From positions 378,492,687 to 378,556,686 of the forward strand of contig JAUMIR010000001.1 in NCBI GenBank assembly GCA_030847615.1: a DNA stretch of 64,000 nucleotides. The letters run 5' to 3'. Position 1 is the stretch's first letter, and every line of letters begins with the position of its first letter. Below the pieces are notes generated by a model. The model made no database searches, was not told the origin of the DNA, and saw only the letters and a program-made list of their open reading frames with translations. Below, piece by piece: positions 21,441 to 31,655 of this stretch. The position numbers were made by a program, and so were the translations under genes. This DNA is from Gambelia wislizenii. Its lineage: Eukaryota > Chordata > Lepidosauria > Squamata > Crotaphytidae.

Positions 21441-22838
21441 ATCTGCAAATTTTCTTTTCCCCACTCCACTGGGCTAGAGGGCTGTGGAGGGCCCTGAGGA
21501 CTTCTAGGAGCAGGGCAGCAGTGAAAGGGGGTGTGGCCAGGAGTGGATGGCATTATAAGCCACTCCCCCACCCCTCAGGAACACCAGCCTGCCAGCCAGG
21601 AAGACCCAAGCCTGCAATTGGAGTCAGCTAAGACTGGGAATGGAGTGGGGGTAGAAATTGGAGTTGTGCTGGGGAAAGGGAGGTATAGTCAGAACAGAAT
21701 GAACAGATGTTACAAAAGAAGGTGGGATCGCTGTTTGTTAGCTATACCACCTTCAGTTCACCCTATTTCCCAGAATGGATTGGAGAGCATACCAACCATT
21801 CCACAGGACCTTACTTTGCTCCTCTGCAATGCCAGGCCGGTTAAGAAAAAAACTCACATTATTTACAATCTTCTCTTGGATGAGAATGCCAACCTGGCTT
21901 GCTTCACAGAAACCTGGCTGGGAGAGGATAGCGCTGTCGCGTGGACGCAGGCCCTCCCAGCCGGGTATTCTGTCAGTGAGCAGGTGAGAGGAAGTGGGCA
22001 GGGGGGGAGTGGCTCTGGTTTATAAGGACAATCTGACCTTGACCAGGATACCTGTCCGAAAAACAGTCCACTTTGAGTGTATGTACCTTAGCCTGAGGAC
22101 CAGGGATAGTTTTGGGATTCTGCTAGTATACTGACCACCCCGTTGGCTAGCAGACTCCCTAACTGAGCTGACGCAGCTGATCTCAGAGTTGCTGTTGGAG
22201 TCGCCCAGACTTTTAGTTTTGGACGACTTCAACATTCCACTCAAGACCAGCTTGACAAATTTGACCGGTGCGGCTCGGGAGTTCATGGAAACCATGACAA
22301 ACATGGGCCTATCCCAATAGGTCATTCGGTCCACACATTGTGCGGGTCATACCCTTGATGCGGTCTTCAGTACAGAACAGGAATATCTGTGGGCAGAAGT
22401 TATTAAAACCACCGCATTGTCATGGATGGATCATTTCCTGGTCAAGACTGAACTAAGAGTCTCTTCCCACCCCACCGGGGGTGGTGGACCCATTAGAATG
22501 GTCTGCCCCTGAAGGCTAATGGAACCAATAGGATTCCAGAAAGCCTTGGAGGGTTTAATGTTTGGTAATGCCGGTGACCCTGTCAAAGGTTTGGTTAATA
22601 CCTGGAACACCAACCTTACCAAGGCCATGGACACGATCACTCCCAAGCATCCTTTCCAACCCACTCCTAACCATAAGCCATGGTATACATCAGAGCTTAG
22701 GAAAATGAAGCGGGTTGGACAACGACTAGAGCACAACTGGCGGAAAACTCAATTCTTATCTGACAGGACTCATCATAGGAACTTTCTTTGGTCCTATTGA
22801 GAGGCAATACGTGCAGCACAGAGATCCTTCTCCTCTGC
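21440..22838 (+). pseudogene. L2-type LINE, 5' half (endonuclease region)
   Basis: The frame 21531-22025 contains LTLLLCNARPVKKKTHIIYN and ANLACFTETWLGEDSAVAWT, the N-terminal apurinic-type endonuclease motifs (NAR...K, TETWL) of L2/CR1 elements. After frameshifts, 22200-22260 reads LLVLDDFNIPL (normally GDFN), then GHTLDAVF near 22345 and SWMDHFLV near 22425 (normally SDH). The frame 22519-22800 continues into the linker before the reverse transcriptase (NHKPWYTSELRKMKR). Stops and the GDFN and SDH changes make it inactive. The reverse transcriptase is missing because the element ends at a LINE fragment at 22839. Confidence 0.85.
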
Positions 22839-22987
22839 ACGTCTTTCTCTCTCTGGCTTTTCTTCGCAAACAAAGATTCAGGAAGGACTCATCCCGCGCT
22901 TTCTGCAAGCGCGCTGATGACTAAAAAGGCCAATCCGAGATAAACAAGTCCGGTTGCAGAAAGCACAGCAGAAGGTCTCCTTGGGTA
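22839..22987 (-). mobile_element. Short 3' piece of the 30-kb LINE family
   Basis: In reverse complement it matches the last 140 bases of the element at 33885-34026: the zinc-finger codons, CTTTCTGCAACCGG, then the terminus ...GAAAAGCCAGAG. It joins an L2 fragment on the left and a Tigger-like fragment on the right, with no clear duplication. Confidence 0.85.
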
Positions 22988-23130
22988 ATGGCATAGTAAA
23001 ATAGTGTTCCTAATATAAAATGGCAAAATCAAGGTTTGCTTTTTGGATTTTTTTTTCCAGAATATTTTCAAGCTGTGGATGGTGGAATCCATATATAGAG
23101 AATCCGTGGATTCAGAGGACCAACTGTAGT
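22988..23130 (-). mobile_element. Tigger-like element fragment
   Basis: In reverse complement it aligns with 37557-37700: a TIR reading TACAGTTGGTCCTCTGAATCC, then ATTCCACCATCC, AAAAAGCAAACCTTGATTTTG and ACTATTTTACTATGCCAT. The other half is missing at the LINE junction (22987). Confidence 0.75.
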
Positions 23131-23438
23131 CTGACTTTCCCTTTTTTCTATTTCTATTATTTTTAAGGCATGATATAAAATTTAAATTGTGACTGATGCT
23201 CTTTGTTTGGGATTAACAAAACAGGCCAAACTATTCATTTTAAATAGTTCAGATATCAAACAAGACAAAAAAAAATGTATAGACTAGCCTCTCTTCACTT
23301 GAAGTTTGTGGCACACTCATATAGCTGCAAGCATTCCATCAGTCCAATAGAGTCCAAGGAAGAGCAGCAAAAGTAGTTAAGGAGTTCAAATCCACATTCC
23401 AAGGAAATGTCTGCTTTAGTTTTTACAAAACAAGCAAA

Positions 23439-23856
23439 TACAGTTGCCCCTCCACATTTGCTACTTTCACATTCACGGTTTTGATTATTCACGGAAAGCC
23501 ACCTGCCCCCCCCCACTCTCCACCCCGTTCCTTCCCAAGGCAGTGAAGGGCTTCTCACAAAGCCCTTTGCTGCCTTGGGAAGGTGGGGTGGAAAGCCTTC
23601 TTCCTGCCCGCTCTCAACCCCAGTCCCTTCTCAAGGCAGTGAAGGGTGTGTGTGTGGAAAACCTCCTTCCCGCCCACTATCCAACCCAGTCCCTTCTCAA
23701 GGCAGCAATGGGCTTCTCATGAAGCCCCTCGCTGCCTTGGGAAGGGACTGGGGTGGAAAGCCGCTCTCCCACAGGGTCGTTTCTTATTTGTGTTTTTTTT
23801 CACATTCGCAGGGGTTGTTGGCCCCTAACCCCCGTGAATGTGAAGGGATGACTGTA
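23439..23856. mobile_element. Tigger-like MITE with TA duplication and internal repeats
   Basis: The element 23441-23854 starts CAGTTGCCCCTCCACATTTG and ends GTGAATGTGAAGGGATGACTG, with TA on both sides. Inside are three copies of an approximately 75-base unit with CCTTCTCAAGGCAG and GGAAAGCC/CTTCC (about 23525-23765), the last inverted. The three frames of 60-104 codons over it are repeat translations. Confidence 0.75.
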
Positions 23857-24054
23857 TGTCTTAGAAACAAATTCAAAATAATTAATTGAATAATATTGTT
23901 GATGATCAAACAAACCTTTTTTTCTTATTCGACCATTTCTGCATTCTCTAGTCATCAGATGTAATTATGTCTTATCAACAGTTATTCTTTCCTAGTACAG
24001 TTAGAATTAGAGCAATTGTGTTTCTAATACTTTGATTGTTAAATGTTTTGCTGT

Positions 24055-24305
24055 GCATTATGCAGGACTGGTTTAAGTGCCCTGCAGCACCTGCAACCAC
24101 AGGATCCCCCATCATTGGGGGTGGTGTTGTAACCCTCCTCCTGCAAAAACATTATTAGTAATAATCTGAATATCCTGTACTGTGAATAGGTTAGGTTAGG
24201 TTAGGTTAGTTTATATTGACCTGTGATAAACCTATGGGTCTCCCAAAATAAAGTGTTTCAGCCCCCCCCCCCCGCCAATTCCTTAAACCAGCCGTGCATG
24301 CATGA
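24055..24305 (-). mobile_element. Short relative of the 12.7-kb hAT element
   Basis: In reverse complement it starts CACGGCTGGTTTAAGGAATT, followed by a G run. It then shares TTTGGG..CCCATA, TTTATCACAG.TCAAT, the TAACCTAACC motif and CACAGTACAGGATATTCAG with 12740-12845, and ends CTTAAACCAGTCCTG. The TAACCTAACC motif is expanded here to four GGTTA units (24187-24207). Flanks GCATTATG and CATGCATG are only partly alike. Confidence 0.75.
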
Positions 24306-24518
24306 ATGGGTAAATCTGATTTTTATATAAAACTCCAACTTCAAAATATTGTTTCTCTCTTCAAACTAACCCCTGAGGCCTAAATCCAGTTGTCAGTCCC
24401 AACTGGAGTAGACTCATTAAATCAATGGAATTCATGTAGGTGTTGTTCACATTGATAAAAGGGACCTACTCAAGTTTGATTTAGGTCCAGAAGTTTATGA
24501 AACCTAATCCCTTTTCTA

Positions 24519-24775
24519 CTTGTTCTGTGCCTTCAAATAATTTCTCACTTATGGTGACCCTAAGATGAAGATATCACAGTGTTTTGTTTTGTTTTGTTTT
24601 TGGCATAATTTGTTCAGAGGGGGTTTCCCCTTGCCTTCCTCTGAGGCTGAGAGAATGTGACATGCCCATGGTCCCCCAGTGGGTTTCCATGGCTGAGCAG
24701 GGATTTGAACCCTGGGCTCCAGAGTCCTAGTTATTCCAACCACTACATCACTCTGGCTGTCTACACCACACTGGC
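24519..24775 (-). mobile_element. tRNA-derived SINE (CAACAAC type), minus strand
   Basis: In reverse complement it reads through GGAGCCCAGGGTTCAAATCC (B box), CCACTGGGGGACCATGGGC, CTCAGAGGAAGGCAAGGGG, and GGGTCACCATAAGTGAGAAA. A (TTTTG)n run at 24582-24601 expands the stretch before the 3' end. The A box is near 24745-24765. Confidence 0.8.
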
Positions 24776-24887
24776 ATCCTTTACACAACTATTAACTGCA
24801 TGTTATTATATATTTTCTACATTCCTCAAAGCAGTCTAAAGACTTCTTTCACTGCTCCTACATCATGTACTACCATGTACTGTTTCT

Positions 24888-24962
24888 TGCCAAGAAACCC
24901 CATCATAGGTTTGTCTTAGGATCGCCATAAGTTAGAAACAACTTGAAGACAGAAAACAGTAA
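24888..24962 (+). mobile_element. 3' fragment of the same tRNA SINE
   Basis: Only the last 75 bases remain: TTGCCAAGAAACCCCATCAT, GGATCGCCATAAGTTAGAAA and CAACTTGAAGACAG. Confidence 0.7.
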
Positions 24963-26295
24963 ATCAACTTCACATAAGTGATTAATGTCACCGTTATGGT
25001 GATTTGAGATTGCCAGAATAGTTAAAGCAAAGCAAAGCAAAGAACTGAAAATAACTGTAGTTATAACTGGAAGGATTATAGATTTGGGTTGGGATGAATG
25101 ATTCAGCAGAATCTGTACATAAAAGTGCAGCTATGTACAATAATCCAAAAATAATTCCAATTGTATTCTGTGGTGCCTACACCCAGGTAATTGGTTTTTA
25201 GCTGTAAAGACTTCTGCTACCAGTAAACGTAGGTGATACTGGGATAGATGAACACATGGCATAATGGTATAACCTTTAAATTGTGTACTTGTGTGTACTG
25301 GATCACCAAATGGGTTACTTACACCATGGCCCTTTTCAGACTTTTTTTTTTAATAAAAAGGCTGATCAACAAAGTGGGAGAGGCTCCATCCCATGCTATA
25401 CATACCGTATTTGCTTCCATGTTTAAAATGAACCCGTGGACATACACTTGTATATCTGTTGGCTCATTTCAGATAATGAGCTCATATGGGTGAAGCTAGC
25501 CACTGCAATGCTCCTGCCCTGCACTGATCCTCCACAATATGAATGTCTGAAAACAATGGCCCATGTGCCATGCTCCCAAACCCCGACAGCAGGAAACCAG
25601 CTGGCATGAGGGGCCATTTTGAAACCTCTTTATATTATACCTTTCACTCGGTTGCTATGTTGTTTGTAGAGTGTAGATACATGTGATGAATCAATGCACA
25701 CTCAAAAGCATCTTGCCATATAGTCCACCACACCTGCACATCATGCAGTGAGTGCAGTGTAGCTTTCATATGTTGAGTGTTGTACCTCAAGCGCCCTCAA
25801 TTCATGTCACAATACTGAAACAACTATTCCTTGTTGTCCAATTTCTTTTTTTATGTTTTAATATGGAGAGTAGGAAAGCATAAAGCATTATTTTCAGTGG
25901 AAGACAGAAAACTGATGCAGCTATAAATCTTCTGGAGCTTCAGGCTGGTGGCTAATATAATTTATCTTAACCTATAATTTATCTTAACTTTTAAAAGTAT
26001 GCAGGATTGCATAGGCATTGCTTAATGCAATAACCATTTTTACACATGATTTAAGAAGCATTATCTATAGTCTAGAATAGTACATTAAACATCATGGGCC
26101 ACATGGTTACAATTTCAAAGCTCTTCAGGAAATGTGAGTACTAATTATGGATGTAAGTCTTCATTTATTTCATTTATTTCATGCAAGAACAAAAGCAAAA
26201 ATTATTCAAACATTTTCTCCCCCAGGTGAGATTGGAAGATTTTTCTTTGATTTTCCATATTTGAGGACTTTCTGTATAAAATTCACAATATTTTT

Positions 26296-26297
<2 letters not shown>
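24963..26297. other. Unassigned sequence
   Basis: AT-rich with no recognised repeat, RNA or coding motif. Confidence 0.5.
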
Positions 26298-26333
<36 letters not shown>

Positions 26334-26337
26334 TGTA
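26298..26337. repeat. (CT)n(GT)n microsatellite
   Basis: A CT run followed directly by a GT run. Confidence 0.9.
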
Positions 26338-26635
26338 AATATATTTCTATACATTGCTAGTACTAATGTATTTACATAGCTTGCCTGTTAAACTGTTCTC
26401 TTTGGATTGAGCATGGAATACAGAGGCTTGTTCCCTTTTAGACTTAATACATTGTGTTCATGCCCCTATGTTGCTGAGCACCCTACAATGCTCCAAGACA
26501 CCAAGCAGTCCAGACTGTCCAGGCAGGTTCCTCATTACAAGAATGAAAGCAAACTCCATGTATGGGGCCTTGTCTTCTTCCTACTTCATGGGCAGGAGTA
26601 GGATGCTGTTGCAAGGCATCAGCCCACAGTATCAA

Positions 26636-26850
26636 ACTACCACTTTGTTGTTATGTGCCTTTCAACTGATTCTGCCTTATGGTGAGAATAAGGTTTGCTT
26701 GGCAAGATTTGTTCAGAGAAGGTTTGCCATTGCCTTCCACTGAGGCTGAAAGAGAGACTTAACCAAGGTCACCCAGCTGGTTTCTGTGGCTAAGCTGAGA
26801 TTAAAATCCTGATCACTTGGAGTTTTAGTCCATTACATTAATGTCCACAT
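26636..26850 (-). mobile_element. tRNA-derived SINE (CAACAAC type), diverged, minus strand
   Basis: TTGTTGTTATGTGCCTTTCA begins its 3' end. GAGGCTGAAAGAGAGAC, AAGGTCACCCAGCTGGTTTC and GATTAAAATCCTGATC follow. It is more diverged than the copies at 14224 and 52725 and has lost the A box. Confidence 0.7.
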
Positions 26851-27870
26851 CCAACACATGAAATAATAAACATGTTTCTGGAGTGTACCATATCACACTC
26901 TACATAAAGGATGTATGATAGGATACTTTTTGCATTAACAAAGACAATCGCCACCACTATCTGCCTTGGTATGAGGGTTGGGGAAATCCGTTAACTTCAC
27001 TTTCTCCTACCTTCAAAATCTTTGTACCTTAAGTTTTTTCTCTCCCAAACATTAAGAAATTTGTAAACTTTGGTAAATATAGTCTCATTCATACCCCAGT
27101 GTGGAATGTAGAAAAGTATAGCCATTATTGGCATGTCTTATCAGGAGATGATACATAATCCACTCTTAAGAACTCAAGTGCATGGTCTCCCTCCTGTCCT
27201 AATACTAAGCTCTGCCATTAAAGTCAGCTTTCAGGGATAAGTCTTGCTGAACTTCAGAACAAATTTTAAGTCTTGGATATATATTTACTTAATACATAAG
27301 TGTAATAAAATGAACCTTCTTACTCATTCATACTTACATCAAATCCTGCTGAATTCTTTGGCAAGAGGCCATGAAGTTTTACTTTGTATTCAGGCAGATA
27401 GACAAGAGATCATGGCTTCAATTACAAGGCTGCAGACAGTTGAACTCAGAAGAATAAGTGCAAGTTATGCCTGTAGTCTTCAGTTCATACAGTAAGCTGT
27501 CCTTATTAGAGATCTGGTTCTCCTCCCCAAGCTACTGCCAAACAGAATCTGTTTGAAGTGATTCATGTTTTATTTGTTATCAGGTATGGCAGGTGAAAAA
27601 ACGTCTACTCTCCATGCAAAGACTAACAGTATAACATTCAAACTGCTGAGTCATAGATCACATCATTTTCAAAGGTCCATGCTCTGATGTGGTTTTTTTT
27701 TTTTTTTTTTGTAAGAGATAACTTAGGGCAGCAATCCTCAAATATCCTAACCCATTATAAAATATTAAATTAATTGACATAGAATGAATCTCTTCTAAAT
27801 CCCAAGTATGACTTTTAACAGTATTACTCCATTACTTGTAACACCGTTACTTGTAACACCATTATTCCAT
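26851..27870. other. Unassigned sequence with a T run
   Basis: No recognised feature except a T homopolymer at about 27692-27711 and a short imperfect tandem (GTTACTTGTAACACC) at 27834-27860. Confidence 0.5.
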
Positions 27871-28195
27871 TACAGGTCGCCCACGATTTATGTGGGATTG
27901 GTACCCACGGTTTCACTTATCCGAGATCAGGAAAAATGGTCACTCTAGGCACCTGGAGGACCATAGAATTGCCTGGAGGTTATCTCTTTAGGCATCAAGT
28001 GGTCCTCCAGCATGACTCTATGGTCAACATCCACTGGATGTTGACTATGAAGTCATGCCAGATTTATTTATTAGGTTCCCCAGCGTTTATTAGGTTCCCC
28101 AGCACAATTCTACAGCCGTTCACTAATATATGCAGTTTTAGCTATCAGTGATAAGTCCAAGAATGTATCCCCTATGTAATAGGGGGCAATCTGTA
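27871..28195. mobile_element. Tigger-like MITE, TA duplication
   Basis: The element 27873-28193 starts CAGGTCGCCCACGATTTATG and ends ATAGGGGGCAATCTG, each next to TA. Inside, GTTTCACTTATCCGAGATC, TCTAGGCACC, TCCTCCAGCATGACTCTATG and CTATCAGTGATAAGTCCAAG are shared with 29862 and 45526. An 18-base unit, TTTATTAGGTTCCCCAGC, is duplicated in tandem (28065-28102). Confidence 0.7.
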
Positions 28196-29859
28196 CTCCT
28201 CTTTAAACATTCATATTCCTGACAGAAAAAGGAACTTTTCCCATTGGAAGGTAATCAGACCACTAGATCAGCAGTGTTCAGTGTCATCTTATCTTGTAGC
28301 AGGTAAATAGAGCTAGTTCTTAGATATTAACTGTCAGCTTGTTGTGCAGTGATTCACTGAATTGACTAGAAAAGGACTGGTTAAAAGAAATTAAGGAAAT
28401 CTACCATTTGTATAATTGCATTTTCCTCATTGGAACAGTGATGTATATAGGTGTGGGGACAGGTAAAATGAAGACCACAAGGAGTGAAGACGACCAGGTT
28501 AGTACTAAAGGTGGTTTATAATTCAGTTCTCAATACCCAATTCAACATGTGCCTATATTAGGGGAAATATTTTGCATTTCTTTCCTTTTTTAAAAAAGTG
28601 ACTACATAGAGAAGGTTAGGAATTAACACTCCCCCCGGCACAGCACAGTGTTGCTTGGGGGAGGTGCTTTGATGGCCTCACATGAGAAGAGTCCCTTTAA
28701 TTGGGTCATGGCACTTCATGCCATGACATAGGAGATTTGGGATGTTCAGGAGACAACTTAAGTGAAGGCCACTCCTTCCCTCCTCCTCTTTTGTTTCAAT
28801 TCAACCCACCCTCCTGCCTCTGTAACAATGTGAGCTTACTGGTTGCTTATGGGCCGGGTAGGACCCCCTGCTTTCCATAGTTTTTATTTTATTTTTGCCT
28901 ACTCCACACTGTTACAAGGGACTTGGAGAATTGACCTTATGGTGGTGTCATAAATAGGTGGTCACCTGGCAGGTTGTAGGGGAGATGGGGATTAGTTCGG
29001 TGTACACCTATGGCACCCCTTTTGGGCAAAGGATGGCTCTGTCAAAGTACCCTTGCAGGTCGTGTGACTTAAGGGGTGGGGAGCAGACTATCCTTGAGGT
29101 CATGCAACTTGAGGTGTCTCATCCTGGGATTTTGTCTTACAGCAGATGGTGCCTGGTGGTAGCTCAGGTGTTTCGCCCAGGGAAGCTCAGAAGTAGGTCT
29201 AGGTGAGACCATTGGCTCCAGCTTTCCCCCACATTGGGTCTCCCCCCTAGTTTGTATATCCCAAGGAATAAAGATTAAATAGATGATAGAATAAATAAAG
29301 TGGCCTGTATTTTAACCCAAGCTTTGTGTCAGGCCTTGTTATTTCATGTGTTGGTCAAGAAAGGGAAAATTGGCTGGTTAGGGTCCAGTTTTCTCATATG
29401 AGTGGTAATTTTTTACAACTGAAATAGCTTCCAGTGTATGCTGTTTCCATTTCTAAATGTTAGGTAACAATGCAATTATTGACTTTCTGCCAGTTATGTA
29501 CCTGGTAATAATCCATGGGGGCTTGTCCCTTAATAACCTCTTCACTGTTTGAAGTACAAGAAAGGAAGCAGAACCTGTGGCTATTCTCTTTGCATTGCAT
29601 AATAACCAGAAATTCAAAGGATGCAGTCTCCATCTCCAAATGCTGAGCAGAAACTCCACCCCCTTGAGCGTGTACCTCATACTCACTTGTTAGACCCAGG
29701 GCATGGATCCCTTTGGCCCTCACCTTTTACAGTACAAATGCAATGTCTCTTTGAGACTTGTGGAGTATATGTTGTTGTAGTAGTTGGTAGTGAGAACTGG
29801 CTGAGACTAGAGACCCTGACTAGTTGTCCGTTATAGAACTAGTAGCTAGTTCTAGAGAT
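28196..29859. other. Unassigned sequence, partly LTR-like
   Basis: The part 28620-29345 has GC-rich then T-rich blocks and two AATAAA signals (about 29267 and 29292), as an LTR or a transcript end might. I could not find TG...CA ends or a duplication, so no call is made. The minus-strand frames at 29453-29723 overlap each other and have no domain. Confidence 0.35.
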
Positions 29860-30795
29860 TACAGGACGACTCCCATATCCATTAATTAGGTATCCACAGT
29901 TTCACTTATCCAAGTGCGAAAAAGTATGTTCTCTCTAGGCATTTCCACTGTGATTCTATGGTCAACTTCCAGAATTTGTCTCATTGAATATAATAGGGGT
30001 CCCTATTATCCACAGTTTCAGGTAATCACTCCTCTCCATTGACGCCCCCTTGTAATGGGAGAGAGACTTCCGTACCCTAATGATGTTTTGAGCTATGCTG
30101 GCGGTGGCATAATAGCCACCGGTAGGGTCTCCCATGCCAGACAGAACAAAACCAAAGGGTCTGACAAAGAGAGTCAAAGGGCAGGATGGGCTCTCTAGCC
30201 TTGTGGCAACTGTCCTAGGAGAAGAAAAACTAATCCCAAACCTGGGCAGATGGTGCTTGTCCAACCCTGTAAGGTCAACCATCTAAGAGAAGGAAACTCT
30301 AATCAAACCTACGACCCGAGGACCTCACTGCTATGTCCATACTTGCAAGGCCACGGCAGATGAACCTTTGGTTTAAAGGGGGAGTCCAGTTCTGTGCACG
30401 CTGCACTCCACCAGAAAAATCCATTGCACAGGCTTGAAGGATAAATCCAGTTCCAAAAAAGCCCTTTAGCAATAGGCGAGTGATGAAACGGCAGGTGTAA
30501 AGATGCCCTGGAAGCCACAGACCCAACCCTGCATGCAGGCGGTTCAGGACACTGGTCGCTCAAGGTTGACCCGGGAGATGACAGTCTTGTTCGGCAGCAT
30601 CCTGAATGACCAAGCAGCCTTTTTAAAGGACAGTACAGCTTGCTCCATATGGAGAGGGGCCTAGAAAAGGTGGCCTAATGAAAGCTCATCCCCAACTACC
30701 TGTTTGGCTAGCCGCAGCCAACGGCAATCTTCTGATGCGGTCAAACCAAGGCAAAGAAACAAACGCACACACCGGCCTCCAAAGGTGTAAGTAAA

Positions 30796-31617
30796 CTGAC
30801 ACTTGCATGCTGGAACATCAGAACCATGCAACACTCTGAAGACAGTGGACGGCCTGAGCGTCGTTCTGCCCTAATAGCCCATGAACTATCACGGCTTAAT
30901 ATTGATATCGCTGCTCTTAGTGAAGTTCACTTCCATGAGGAAGGCAGCCTTAAAGAACATGGCGCCGGCTACACACTTTACTGGTCTAGCAAACCCAAAA
31001 CCGAAAAACATCTTTCAGGAGTAGGCTTTATGATTAAAAACTCCATTGCCTCCAAACTCGAAACCTTGCCAACAGGACACTCTGATCGCATTATTTCCTT
31101 ATGCCTCCCACATGTTGTTGTCTTTAGTATATATGCCCCAACTATGCAAGCCGACCCTGTAGAGAAAGACAAATTCTACACAGACCTATGACAACTCATA
31201 CCAAAAGTCTCTGTAGAACATAAAATTATTATATGTTCTTTTCCAGTGGAGAGAAGATAAAATTATTATCCTTGGTGACTTCAATGCTAGAGTAGGAAAG
31301 AACTTCGAAGCCTGGAAAGGTGTCTTAGGCAAGCATGGTGTTGGAAATTGCAATGATAACGACGCCTCCTGCTAGAGCAACAGCTGACTATTACAAACAC
31401 AATCTTTCAGCAGAAAGATAGCTTGAAGACAACCTGGATGCATCCCTGATCCAAACATTGACACCTCATTGACTATATTCTAGTCCGTCAGAGAGACATT
31501 CGTGATGTCCGTCATACCCGAGTGATGCCCAGTGCAGAATGCCAAAGAGATCATCGCCTCGTCAGATGTAAACTAAATCTTCATCTTAAGTTCAAACCTA
31601 AGAGGGAAGGGTCTTAA
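30796..31617 (+). pseudogene. LINE endonuclease domain (APE type), disrupted
   Basis: The frame starting in the segment LTLACWNIRTMQHSEDS (about 30797) continues through ERRSALIAHELSRLNIDIAA, LSEVHF and FSIYAPTMQADPVEKDKFY. A stop appears at 31189-31191. After it a 37-base insertion that repeats ATAAAATTATTAT (31218-31273) shifts the frame; GDFNARVGK then follows (31274-31300). The final HLIDYILVRQRDIRDVRHTR and RDHRLV motifs (SDH-type) occur near 31465-31565. Catalytic E (LSEVHF), D and N (GDFN) and H (DHRLV) are visible, so decay came from frameshifts and stops rather than loss of motifs. Confidence 0.8.
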
Positions 31618-31655
31618 AGAAGAGACTCCAAGTCAACAATATTCAACAAGCTACC

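Noticed and set aside
24187..24207. Interstitial telomere repeat
   Set aside because: The unit is GGTTA, not TTAGGG, and it lies at a motif shared with the hAT relative at 12805.
28620..29345. Possible LTR or transcript 3' end with AATAAA signals
   Set aside because: No defined ends or duplication; the signals lie in AT-rich sequence where they are expected by chance.
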